Assembly (NCBI GenBank): GCA_900545015.1
Contig: UQXJ01000037.1
Span: forward strand, 1-13,235
Direction: 5' to 3'
Origin: an uncultured Mollicutes bacterium
GTDB taxonomy: Bacteria; Bacillota_I; Bacilli_A; RFN20; CAG-826
DNA: 13,235 bases
This document shows positions 1 to 6,137 of this stretch, piece after piece. Numbering within the stretch: position 1 is the stretch's first letter; every line of letters begins with the position of its first letter. The position numbers were made by a program, and so were the translations under genes. The notes under the pieces are model-generated. The model searched no databases. It was not told where the DNA came from and was given only the letters and a program-made list of their open reading frames with translations.

Positions 1-79
1 TAAGAGGATATCTTTTTACTTCCTTTTTGTAAGAGTGTTAAATTTTGACGTATACGTATCGGACTACTTTTCATATTAA

Positions 80-155
<76 letters not shown>

Positions 156-169
156 ATTAATTTTAATTT

Positions 170-245
170 TGGCGGACCAGACGAGAATCGAACTCGCGAT
201 CTCCACTGTGACAGAGTGGCATGTTAACCGCTACACCACTGGTCC
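170..245 (-). tRNA. tRNA-Asp (anticodon GTC)
   Basis: Minus-strand cloverleaf. Acceptor GGACCAG pairs fully with CTGGTCC, the discriminator is G (usual for tRNA-Asp), and CCA is encoded. The anticodon arm is CCACT-CTGTCAC-AGTGG, giving GTC. The T-arm is GCGAGTTCGATTCTCGT. It is the first gene of the minus-strand tRNA unit, 55 bases after a good promoter. Confidence 0.96.
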
Positions 246-252
246 ACCTCGT

Positions 253-293
253 GTAATCTTTCGATTACTATATTTAACGCTTTCTCTCAAGCG
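253..293 (-). other. Two leader hairpins upstream of tRNA-Asp
   Basis: Between the predicted start of transcription and the tRNA-Asp 5' end, two stems stand side by side on the minus strand. The one at 289-293/278-282 is CGCTT/AAGCG with a six-base loop. The one at 253-268 is the perfect stem GTAATC/GATTAC closed by a GAAA tetraloop. It ends eight bases from the mature tRNA 5' end, where RNase P must cut. A role in processing is inferred. Confidence 0.45.
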
Positions 294-300
294 CTCAAAT

Positions 301-330
301 ATATTAACATAAAGGCGCTAATTGTGACAA
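301..330 (-). promoter_or_regulatory. Promoter of the tRNA-Asp/tRNA-Phe unit
   Basis: On the minus strand, -35 TTGTCA (325-330) and -10 TAATAT (301-306) are separated by 18 bases. This matches a housekeeping sigma promoter at five of six -35 positions. The predicted start near 294 gives a leader of about 50 bases containing two hairpins. Confidence 0.7.
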
Positions 331-421
331 GCACTATTTTTAAAAAAATTAACTTTTTTTCAACTTTATGTGTATTCATAAAAGATTATATTATTTAATA
401 GTCTCAAATTGTTTTACTAGC

Positions 422-523
422 CTTGATTAATAAAGAAAAAATTAATTCAATAAATTTTTGCTTTAACGTTTTAATGCAAAATTAATTCATTTTTTCTGAT
501 TAAACTGATAATATTTAATCAAG
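422..523. repeat. Imperfect inverted repeat of about 100 bases
   Basis: Nested complementary segments share one centre near 470. The outer pair is CTTGATTAA (422-430) with TTAATCAAG (515-523). The middle pair is AGAAAAAATTAATT (434-447) with AATTAATTCATTTTTTCT (480-497), complementary except for a four-base bulge. The inner pair is TTTTGC (456-461) with GCAAAA (476-481) around a 14-base loop. The order and symmetry argue against a chance match, although AT-rich DNA makes such matches easier. It could be a protein-binding site, a transcript end or a decayed mobile-element end. Confidence 0.45.
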
Positions 524-554
524 AAAGAAAATATTTATTGATTTCTGTTAAAAA

Positions 555-560
555 TATAAT
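555..560 (+). promoter_or_regulatory. Candidate -10 box for the lipoprotein operon
   Basis: A perfect TATAAT lies 37 bases before the ATG at 598. No convincing -35 hexamer or extended -10 TG is visible, so this is only the best candidate in the interval. Confidence 0.35.
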
Positions 561-597
561 TTGTAAAGCTAAAATTATTCAAATTTGAGCAAAATCT

Positions 598-1134
598 ATG
601 AAAAGTAAAGCTGTTTCGAAAATTAAAATTGTAATCGTTGAATTTATCCTTAGTGTAACTTTAACAAACTGCATAACTATCCAAAAAAATGATAATTCAT
701 ATTATATGGATTTGATGTTGCTTAATTCTAAAATTAAGCTTAATTATAAAAACATTAACTATGCTTATGCTAACGCTGATTTCCTATCTAGTTATGCTTA
801 TGGATTTAAGGGAGAAATGGCTTATCAATTTTTATCAGTTTTTGACGATATTTCTATTAATAATAGAATTATTTATAAAGATTTTTATGAAAATGAGTCT
901 ATTAAAAAGACTAATCGATACTTTATTAGAATTCAAGCAGAGTATAAGTCTTTAAGCGAAGAACAACTTTTTGAAAATAAAATTGTAAATTTTGTGATGT
1001 CGCTAAATTGCACAATGTATTTTGATAATTTTATCACAAGGGATGAGGGATATTTATTATGCATTGAATCCTATGCTGTGAATTATTTTAAATTGTGGGA
1101 TCAGATTTTAGAGTTGTTGTGGGAAGAATTATGA
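598..1134 (+). CDS. Lipoprotein A, paralogue of lipoprotein C (unknown function)
   Basis: A 178-residue protein with a lipoprotein signal: basic residues near 2-10, a hydrophobic stretch 11-22, then LTNC with Cys25 as the probable lipid-modified residue. Asn at -1 is unusual, since Gly, Ala or Ser is the rule. The mature part clearly resembles the protein at 2691-3245. Both have Cys-[IV]-T-I after the signal, a YYMDL motif, an AYQ-then-FDDI segment, a KKT-x-RY-x-I-x-IQA core, an N-x-T-x-[FY]FDN strand and a YA-[VI]-[ND]-YFKL-x-D end. The ribosome binding site is weak (GAG about nine bases before the ATG). The stop codon overlaps the ATG of the next gene (ATGATGA), which indicates translational coupling. 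No family was recognised. The TGA stop also argues for the standard code, because reading through it gives an implausible sequence. Confidence 0.8.
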   Translation: MKSKAVSKIKIVIVEFILSVTLTNCITIQKNDNSYYMDLMLLNSKIKLNYKNINYAYANADFLSSYAYGFKGEMAYQFLSVFDDISINNRIIYKDFYENESIKKTNRYFIRIQAEYKSLSEEQLFENKIVNFVMSLNCTMYFDNFITRDEGYLLCIESYAVNYFKLWDQILELLWEEL

Positions 1135-2114
1135 TGAGAATCAAAAGAACAATTTTTTACGCTTGTTTTATTGCTGATACATTTTTACCACTTTCGCTTT
1201 TTACGTTTCGACAAACGAAAGTTAATATTCAAAATGCTGAAGAAATTGTAGTTAAACAAAAAGCAAAAAATAATTTTAAAATTAAAAAAGCAACAAATTT
1301 AGGTGATGATGAATATATTAAAGAAATAGACGGAAGTCTATATGCAATAACACCAAAAGGTTCGTATGTTAGATTATATTCTAATCCTGAAATGGAATGG
1401 GACTCAATTGTTGATTGCAATAGGGAATATGATGATATGTTTCCGAATGCAAGAAGAATTGGAGATAGTTCCACTGTCTATAATTGTCATTTCTATGCTT
1501 GGCACATGGGAAAAAATAAAAAAGCTTATTGCATGGACATCCCAACTAGTTATTATACCGATGGGAGTTATATAGAGAGTACAGGTGAAATTGGCGACAG
1601 AGTTTGCTATTTTACTCAACGTGGGAAAAATTTGCATTCAGGGATTATTGTTGATAAATTGCCTGAACCAGTAAACGATATTTGTGGAAATTTAAGCCAA
1701 ATGATAGTTGAATCGAAGTGGGGAAATTTTGGACTCTATAGGCATAGAGGTGATCAATGTCTTTATACAATTTCAGGACATGGAGAAGCCACATATGTGA
1801 AATATTTTAAATTGCATACTAGACATGAATATAGTTATAAGTGGGTAAATTATACTCAACATAGAACTTTCTGCCCTTGTGGTTATACATCTCAAGATGG
1901 ACATGTTGTTCCTAATGGTGCTTTTTCGGGTGGGAAAAGATTTGCTACTTGTTTATTATGCAATGGGAAAGCAGAAAGGGGATTTTCACAACAATCAAGT
2001 ATAAATAATGTGAATTATATTACAAAAAACAAATCATACAAGTTGCCTAATGGTGTAATTGTGCTTTCTGAAGAAGATATGATTCTTTTTAGTGAAGGTA
2101 AAATCGAATATTAA
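1131..2114 (+). CDS. Secreted papain/NlpC-like Cys-His protein with Cys/His-rich C-terminal module
   Basis: A 327-residue protein. I chose the ATG at 1131, which overlaps the upstream stop and has GGGAAG before it; a GTG at 1095 in frame lacks a binding site. Residues 1-36 look like a signal peptide (RIKR, then a hydrophobic run, possible cleavage after QNA). The core holds YNCH-x-YAW with Cys119, a TDGSY segment near 143-147, GD-x-[IV]-CY near 155-160, LHSGII with His169, and SKWG at 195-198. From general family knowledge this order (Cys in an NC-x-x-A turn, a later H-[SA]-G-[IV]) resembles papain/NlpC/CHAP-like amidases or peptidases, so Cys119 and His169 are proposed catalytic residues. 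A tail at about 229-283 has His232, His244, C-x-C at 248/250, His258 and C-x-x-C at 274/277, resembling a small zinc-binding module. It sits between related lipoproteins in one operon. Substrate unknown; a cell-wall or secreted-protein target is inference. Confidence 0.7.
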   Translation: MMRIKRTIFYACFIADTFLPLSLFTFRQTKVNIQNAEEIVVKQKAKNNFKIKKATNLGDDEYIKEIDGSLYAITPKGSYVRLYSNPEMEWDSIVDCNREYDDMFPNARRIGDSSTVYNCHFYAWHMGKNKKAYCMDIPTSYYTDGSYIESTGEIGDRVCYFTQRGKNLHSGIIVDKLPEPVNDICGNLSQMIVESKWGNFGLYRHRGDQCLYTISGHGEATYVKYFKLHTRHEYSYKWVNYTQHRTFCPCGYTSQDGHVVPNGAFSGGKRFATCLLCNGKAERGFSQQSSINNVNYITKNKSYKLPNGVIVLSEEDMILFSEGKIEY

Positions 2115-2141
2115 AAACTTGTAAGTTTGAGGGAAAATAAA

Positions 2142-2675
2142 ATGCTTAATGTATGTATTAAAAGAAATATTTTAGTTAATATTATGGTACTGTTATCTCT
2201 AACAGGATGCACAATTGATGCTAAAAAGAGTGACGAGGATTTTTATATAGAAAATAGAATTAAAGAAATTACAAAATTAGATTTTGATTATAAACACCCT
2301 TCTAGCATATCTATAAATTTTGAAAATGAATATTATAGTTACTATTATTATAAGGAAAAAGAAAGTGCTGATATAATTTCACATTTTTATAGGATTCTAC
2401 TTAAAAATTCAATTTCATTAGATGAATTTCGTAATAGTAAAATTTATAAAAATCAATTAATGAAACCAATTACGTTAAAGACCAATTATCATTCTTTTAA
2501 TGCATGGGGAGAGAAAGTTTCAAAAGTAGTACGTTTTTATGTTTTATCAAATCATTCACTAGCACTTGATGCTTGTGATGATAATAAAGAAATTTATTAT
2601 TCGGATGATTATTCTATAAACTATAATGATTTTAAAAATTATGTTCAAAGTATAGGAGAAAAAGTACATTTTTAA
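2142..2675 (+). CDS. Lipoprotein B, distant relative of lipoproteins A and C
   Basis: A 177-residue protein from the ATG at 2142, which has GAGGG eight bases upstream; the TTG start at 2127 would destroy this arrangement. The signal is MLNVCIKRN, a hydrophobic stretch, then the lipobox LTGC with Cys23. The mature part shares FDYKHP with lipoprotein C, followed in both by a short alternating beta-like segment. Later it has an ADIISHF segment matching AYQIISRF of C, a V-x-FYV strand and a Y-x-INY end resembling YAIDYF. Similarity is much weaker than between A and C. It is third in the operon, 27 bases after the peptidase-like gene. No known family was recognised. The part after the signal is rich in Tyr, Asp and Lys, with no further membrane segment. 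Confidence 0.75.
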   Translation: MLNVCIKRNILVNIMVLLSLTGCTIDAKKSDEDFYIENRIKEITKLDFDYKHPSSISINFENEYYSYYYYKEKESADIISHFYRILLKNSISLDEFRNSKIYKNQLMKPITLKTNYHSFNAWGEKVSKVVRFYVLSNHSLALDACDDNKEIYYSDDYSINYNDFKNYVQSIGEKVHF

Positions 2676-2690
2676 TAGGTGAGAAATAAT

Positions 2691-3245
2691 ATGAAGAGAA
2701 GAATGAATTTTAAAAAGATTGTAATTATAAGTTTAGCTTTATTTTTTGCATCTTTATCAAGCTGTGTAACTATTAAAGAGGATAATTTATATTATATGGA
2801 TTTAATAGCATCCGATCCTAAAATTTATTTCGATTATAAACATCCTATAAACGTTCATGTAGGCCTTGATAAGGTAAGCAGCCACCATATAATTCTTGAA
2901 GATGATATCGCGTATCAAATAATTTCGCGATTTGATGATATTCCATTTAATAATAAAATAGGTACTAAAGATTATGTTAATAATTCGTTTTACAAAAAAA
3001 CAATGCGCTATCACATTTCAATACAAGCAACTTATTTAGCGTTAAATAACTATGATTTATATTATAAAAAGAGTGTGATTTTTTATGTAGCTCCTAATGG
3101 AACAATATTTTTTGATAATCTTTTAACAAGAGAAGAAAAATATTTTCTATGTTCTGATCCATATGCAATTGATTATTTTAAATTAAGAGATGACATCATA
3201 ACTATCAGTGGAGATGATTATTTTTTAACTACGACAAATTCATAA
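2691..3245 (+). CDS. Lipoprotein C, paralogue of lipoprotein A (unknown function)
   Basis: A 184-residue protein. The start is the ATG at 2691, seven bases after AGGTGAG; the GTG at 2679 lies inside that binding site. The signal peptide MKRRMNFKK plus a hydrophobic core ends in the lipobox LSSC (Cys25). The mature domain, about 160 residues, aligns along its length with lipoprotein A: CVTI, YYMDL, DIAYQ, FDDI, KKT-x-RY, SIQA, NGTIFFDN, TREE and YAIDYFKL. This points to tandem duplication with later divergence. It is last in the operon, 15 bases after lipoprotein B. No catalytic motif is visible, so a structural, binding or inhibitor role is as likely as any other. Confidence 0.8.
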   Translation: MKRRMNFKKIVIISLALFFASLSSCVTIKEDNLYYMDLIASDPKIYFDYKHPINVHVGLDKVSSHHIILEDDIAYQIISRFDDIPFNNKIGTKDYVNNSFYKKTMRYHISIQATYLALNNYDLYYKKSVIFYVAPNGTIFFDNLLTREEKYFLCSDPYAIDYFKLRDDIITISGDDYFLTTTNS

Positions 3246-3406
3246 GATTTTTTGTTTGTGCTATAGATTAAATTTGCAATAATACAAAAATATTTTTAAC
3301 TAAAAAACTATAAAATTTTTATACCATATCTTTATATTAGTAAATTAGTTTTCTATTTTTATTTTTGATCTTACAGAATGAGAAAAATATGTCAATAAAT
3401 AACCTA

Positions 3407-3434
3407 TTGCATATTATTGTAGATATTGTATAAT
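3407..3434 (+). promoter_or_regulatory. Promoter of the carD-like gene
   Basis: TTGCAT (3407-3412), 16 bases, then a perfect TATAAT (3429-3434). The predicted start near 3441 gives a leader of about 48 bases ahead of the ATG at 3489. The rest of the 243-base gap after lipoprotein C is AT-rich, with no obvious terminator hairpin. Confidence 0.65.
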
Positions 3435-3488
3435 TTAAAACTTTAAATTTTTTGAACTTTTGTGTTAGAATAATTCCGAGGCTTTGGT

Positions 3489-3992
3489 ATGTTTAAAAAA
3501 GATGAAATTGTAGTTAATAAAAAAGGTCAAGTGTGCAAAATCGTTGATATCGTTGATAATTTTGATGCTGGAATAGGTGAAAAATCATATTTTATTTTAG
3601 TTCCATGCTTTTCATCAAATAGTTCAATTAAATTTTATGTACCTTGCGATAGAGAAAATCTTCTTAGACATGCAATTAGCAAAGAAAAGATTGATAACTT
3701 AATTCAAAAAATACCAACACTTAAACCTATTTGGTTTACAAATCCAAAATTAAGAAGAACTAAATTTAAAGAGATGTATGATAATGGCGATCCTCTTGAT
3801 ATCTTTCAAATAATTATCTCATTTGAAGATAAGAAAAGAGAATTTGCTCATGAAGGTAAAACGCTATCATTCACTGATGAAAACTTCTTAAAAGAAGCAA
3901 AAAGAAACATTTATAATGAATTTGCAATTAGCTTAGATATCAGTTCTGATGATGTTGAAAGTTATATTCAAAATAAAATAGAGAATGCTTAA
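3489..3992 (+). CDS. carD: CarD/CdnL-family RNA polymerase-binding transcription regulator
   Basis: A 167-residue protein. Members of this family bind the RNA polymerase beta subunit and act on open-complex stability at stable-RNA and other promoters. The N-terminal part (about 1-65) matches the RNA polymerase-interacting domain: MFKKDEIVV start, a CKI-x-DI strand, YFILVP, and FYVPCDRENLLRHAISKE, where family members have a proline-containing strand and then LR-x-x-IS. The rest (70-165) is helical, with the usual W after the linker, an NGDPLDIFQII helix and a final LKEAKRNIYNEFAISLDIS segment. Length is typical for Firmicutes members. The start has CGAGG seven bases upstream and its own promoter. 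It is a single-gene unit: its stop codon lies inside a terminator palindrome. Confidence 0.85.
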   Translation: MFKKDEIVVNKKGQVCKIVDIVDNFDAGIGEKSYFILVPCFSSNSSIKFYVPCDRENLLRHAISKEKIDNLIQKIPTLKPIWFTNPKLRRTKFKEMYDNGDPLDIFQIIISFEDKKREFAHEGKTLSFTDENFLKEAKRNIYNEFAISLDISSDDVESYIQNKIENA

Positions 3993-4007
3993 TATTAAGC
4001 ATTTTTT
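3984..4007 (+). terminator. Intrinsic terminator overlapping the carD-like stop codon
   Basis: A perfect 20-base palindrome (3984-4003, arms AATGCTTAAT and ATTAAGCATT) runs straight into a T-run. The TAA stop at 3990-3992 is within the left arm. The strand carries only two G-C pairs per arm, so strength is moderate. Confidence 0.65.
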
Positions 4008-4030
4008 ATATATTAAAGACAAAAATAATT

Positions 4031-4036
4031 TATAAT
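4031..4036 (+). promoter_or_regulatory. -10 box of trxB, suggesting a nearly leaderless transcript
   Basis: TATAAT lies only eight bases before the trxB ATG, so transcription would begin at or within about two bases of it. No Shine-Dalgarno sequence precedes the ATG and no good -35 hexamer is visible. The preceding terminator implies that trxB needs its own promoter. Confidence 0.45.
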
Positions 4037-4044
4037 AGACACAT

Positions 4045-4947
4045 ATGGAAAATATATTAGATTTAATTATTGTTGGAGCTGGCCCAGCTGGGGTTACAGC
4101 TGCAATTTACGCAAAAAGAAGTAACATAAATTTTAAGATTTTTGAAAAAGAAATGGTTGGCGGTAATGTTGTTAACGCATTTGAAATTGAAAACTATCCT
4201 GGTGTAGGTAAACTCATGGGTAGTGATTTAGCAATTAAATTTATTGGCGATTTAGATGCATTAGGTATTGATGTTAATTATGAAGCGATAACTAAAATTG
4301 AAAAAAATGATGATGTTTTTAAAGTTACAACAAGTGAAAATGAAACTTATTATACTAAAAAAGTTTTATTAGCTTTAGGAACAAAAGCTAGAAAACTTGG
4401 TGTTTCTAATGAAGATCTACTTTTAGGTAGAGGAATTTCATATTGTGCGACATGCGATGGGTCATTTTATAAAGGAAAAGATGTTTTAGTTGTAGGTGGT
4501 GGGAATAGTGCTTTAACTGAAGCTTTATATCTTTCTAAAATCGTTAATAAAATTTATTTAATTACCCGTCATGAATTAAAAGGTGATAAAAAAGAAATTC
4601 AAAAAATAAAAGAAACACCTAATATTGAAGTTGTCGAATTTAAAACAGTAAAAGAAGTTGAAGGAAATAATTTTGTAACTGGCGTAAAAATCATTGATAC
4701 TAATACAAATGAAGAATCTTCATTAAAAGTTGATGGAATATTTGTTTATATCGGACAACTTCCTCCAACAAATCTTGTTTCTGATTTTGGTGTTTTAAAT
4801 AAAAATGGCTTTATTGAAGTTGATGAACATTATGAAACAAAAGTAAAAGGATTATTTGCTGTTGGCGATTGTATTAATAAAGTAGTTAGACAAATCGTAA
4901 CTGCAACAGGAGATGCAGCAACTGCAATTCACTTTATTGAGGAATAA
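4045..4947 (+). CDS. trxB: Thioredoxin reductase-like flavoprotein
   Basis: A 300-residue protein of the low-molecular-weight thioredoxin reductase family, which passes electrons from a nicotinamide cofactor through FAD and a redox disulfide to thioredoxin. Visible motifs are the FAD-binding GAGPAG (11-16), ENYPG (about 49-53), the redox-active CATC (Cys134, Cys137) followed by DG, the second dinucleotide-binding loop GGGNSA (151-156), and the C-terminal FAVGDC with the RQIVTATGDAA flavin-binding segment. Length is normal. The usual NADPH phosphate-binding HRRxxxR is replaced by TRHELKG (174-180), so cofactor preference may differ. The ATG at 4045 is the only start consistent with the family N-terminus, yet it lacks a binding site. 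The next gene begins two bases after the stop, so trxB heads a three-gene operon. Confidence 0.92.
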   Translation: MENILDLIIVGAGPAGVTAAIYAKRSNINFKIFEKEMVGGNVVNAFEIENYPGVGKLMGSDLAIKFIGDLDALGIDVNYEAITKIEKNDDVFKVTTSENETYYTKKVLLALGTKARKLGVSNEDLLLGRGISYCATCDGSFYKGKDVLVVGGGNSALTEALYLSKIVNKIYLITRHELKGDKKEIQKIKETPNIEVVEFKTVKEVEGNNFVTGVKIIDTNTNEESSLKVDGIFVYIGQLPPTNLVSDFGVLNKNGFIEVDEHYETKVKGLFAVGDCINKVVRQIVTATGDAATAIHFIEE

Positions 4948-4948
4948 A

Positions 4949-5656
4949 ATGAAAAAAACTGCGAAAACATTAAATAGCATTATTTATGGATTAAGTTTCA
5001 TGTTTTTAGTTTTGACTCTTTCTATAAGTGTGCCTGTTTTATGGCGTGGTTTTTATTCGATTCATGTTGATTTATTAGATATTCCTAGTTTATGTAATCA
5101 TACAAGAGAGGAGATTCTATTTTCTTTTAATGAATTAATGGATTGCTTGGTACTCTATAAGGAGCCATTTAGCGAAGGCGTATTTTCTTTTAGCGAATCA
5201 GGAATGAATCATTTTTTAGATTGTAGAATCCTTTTCACTCTTGATTTAATTGTGTTAGTGATAAGTGGATTGATATTTATTCCTTATTTTATATTAATCA
5301 AGACACATAAAATTGAGGTATATAGACCTTTTGGGTTTTCAATGCTATTTTATTTTAGCTTTGTACCAATAGTCTTACTTGGAGCACTTGGAACTTACGC
5401 TTTAATTGATGTAGATGCTGCGTTTACATTATTTCATACAATATTATTTCCAGGAAAAGAAAATTGGATTTTTAACGAAAGAACTGATCCTATAATTTAT
5501 GCAATGCCAGAACAATATTTTCTTGATTGCGGAATATTAATTTTTGGTGTTTTATTAATTATTTTATTAGGAACGATAATTTATCAAATAGTTAGGAGAA
5601 TTAAATATAACGGTAGTATCAAATATTATCGTGTTAATTATAAAAACAAGCTTTAA
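4949..5656 (+). CDS. lit: DUF1461/TIGR01906 membrane protein, probable lipoprotein intramolecular transacylase (Lit)
   Basis: A 235-residue protein with about four membrane segments (near 10-31, 97-117, 131-152, 195-214). Family signatures are LMDCL at 63-67, FSESGMNHFLDCR at 81-93 with His88, and FHTILFPGKENWIF (162-175, His163) followed by PEQYFLD at 187-193. These match the DUF1461 family. Members characterised in Enterococcus and Bacillus are Lit enzymes, which move an acyl chain from the lipoprotein diacylglycerol to the N-terminal cysteine and so make lyso-lipoproteins. His88 and His163 are the obvious candidates for catalysis. I placed the start at 4949, with GAGGA before it, rather than at an ATG inside trxB. 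Four lipoproteins nearby are potential substrates. Not every family member is proven to be Lit. Confidence 0.8.
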   Translation: MKKTAKTLNSIIYGLSFMFLVLTLSISVPVLWRGFYSIHVDLLDIPSLCNHTREEILFSFNELMDCLVLYKEPFSEGVFSFSESGMNHFLDCRILFTLDLIVLVISGLIFIPYFILIKTHKIEVYRPFGFSMLFYFSFVPIVLLGALGTYALIDVDAAFTLFHTILFPGKENWIFNERTDPIIYAMPEQYFLDCGILIFGVLLIILLGTIIYQIVRRIKYNGSIKYYRVNYKNKL

Positions 5657-5668
5657 AAGGAGTAGAAA

Positions 5669-6010
5669 ATGCCATTTATTACATTAAAAACAAATAGAAA
5701 TATCGACGAAGAAAACAAAAAATATTTAAAAACTCAATTTGGTAATTTAATTACTTTATTACCAGGAAAAAGTGAAGAGTGGCTTATGGTTTCTCTAGAA
5801 GGAAATTTAGACATGTATTTTAAAGGAACAAATGCTCCTTTATGCATGGTTGAAGTAAAAACTTATGGAGAAAATACAAAAAAATCTATGGAAGACTTCA
5901 CAAGCAACATTACTGTTTTAGTTTCTAAAGTTTTAAATATTAAACCAGAAAGAATATATATTAGTTATTTTTCAACACCTGATTGGGGTTTTGATGGAAG
6001 TAATTTTTAG
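5669..6010 (+). CDS. MIF-like tautomerase
   Basis: A 113-residue protein of the macrophage migration inhibitory factor family, full length. After Met removal Pro2 becomes the N-terminal catalytic base of the tautomerase reaction (phenylpyruvate and dopachrome are the model substrates). Lys34 in LPGKSE corresponds to the active-site Lys of MIF. The strand PLCMVEVKTYG and the end RIYISYFS...GFDGSNF match the conserved MIF strands and C-terminus. The Cys-x-x-Cys of mammalian MIF is absent (APLC). A strong site, AAAGGAG, lies six bases before the ATG and overlaps the upstream stop. It is the third gene of the trxB operon; the physiological substrate in bacteria is generally unknown. Confidence 0.88.
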   Translation: MPFITLKTNRNIDEENKKYLKTQFGNLITLLPGKSEEWLMVSLEGNLDMYFKGTNAPLCMVEVKTYGENTKKSMEDFTSNITVLVSKVLNIKPERIYISYFSTPDWGFDGSNF

Positions 6011-6030
6011 TTAAAAAAATTATTATTTTT

Positions 6031-6039
6031 TGGTATTAT
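6031..6039 (+). promoter_or_regulatory. Extended -10 promoter of tRNA-Gly
   Basis: TGGTATTAT gives the extended TGn motif plus -10 TATTAT. The predicted start is near 6046, immediately before the mature tRNA 5' end at 6048. The -35 region is poor, as expected for an extended -10 promoter. Confidence 0.55.
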
Positions 6040-6047
6040 ATTAGGGC

Positions 6048-6121
6048 GTATACGTAGTTCAGTGGTAGAACACCAGCTTCCCAAGCTGGCTATGCGGGTT
6101 CGATTCCCGTCGTATGCTCCA
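6048..6121 (+). tRNA. tRNA-Gly (anticodon CCC)
   Basis: The acceptor stem GTATACG pairs throughout with CGTATGC (one U-G). The D-arm contains AGTTCAGTGGTAGAAC, the anticodon arm is CCAGC-TTCCCAA-GCTGG, and the T-arm contains GGTTCGATTCCC. The discriminator is T and CCA is encoded. CCC reads GGG only, a codon that is rare in such AT-rich genes, so other tRNA-Gly genes must exist elsewhere. Confidence 0.95.
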
Positions 6122-6137
6122 GACTAACTTTTAAAGG

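Larger units (their letters stand above)
246..597. other. 352-base gene-free interval
   Basis: No supportable gene lies here on either strand. The left part holds the tRNA leader and promoter. The middle has an imperfect inverted repeat (422-523). The right end carries a TATAAT at 555-560 that could serve the following lipoprotein operon. The rest is featureless AT-rich DNA. Confidence 0.6.

Noticed and set aside
48..57. Palindrome ACGTATACGT, nine bases of it shared with the tRNA-Gly 5' end
   Set aside because: No surrounding sequence matches and no cloverleaf can be drawn there, so chance is the simplest explanation.
598..1134. TGA read as tryptophan, as in mycoplasmas
   Set aside because: Read-through of the TGA gives an unlikely sequence overlapping the next gene, and all clear proteins use TGG for Trp.
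1229..1637. Minus-strand open frames inside the secreted enzyme gene
   Set aside because: They are shadows of an AT-rich gene with recognisable motifs on the plus strand and have no start signals.
6048..6121. tRNA-Gly as an integration site for a mobile element
   Set aside because: No second copy of the tRNA 3' end, integrase or phage gene is present in the window.
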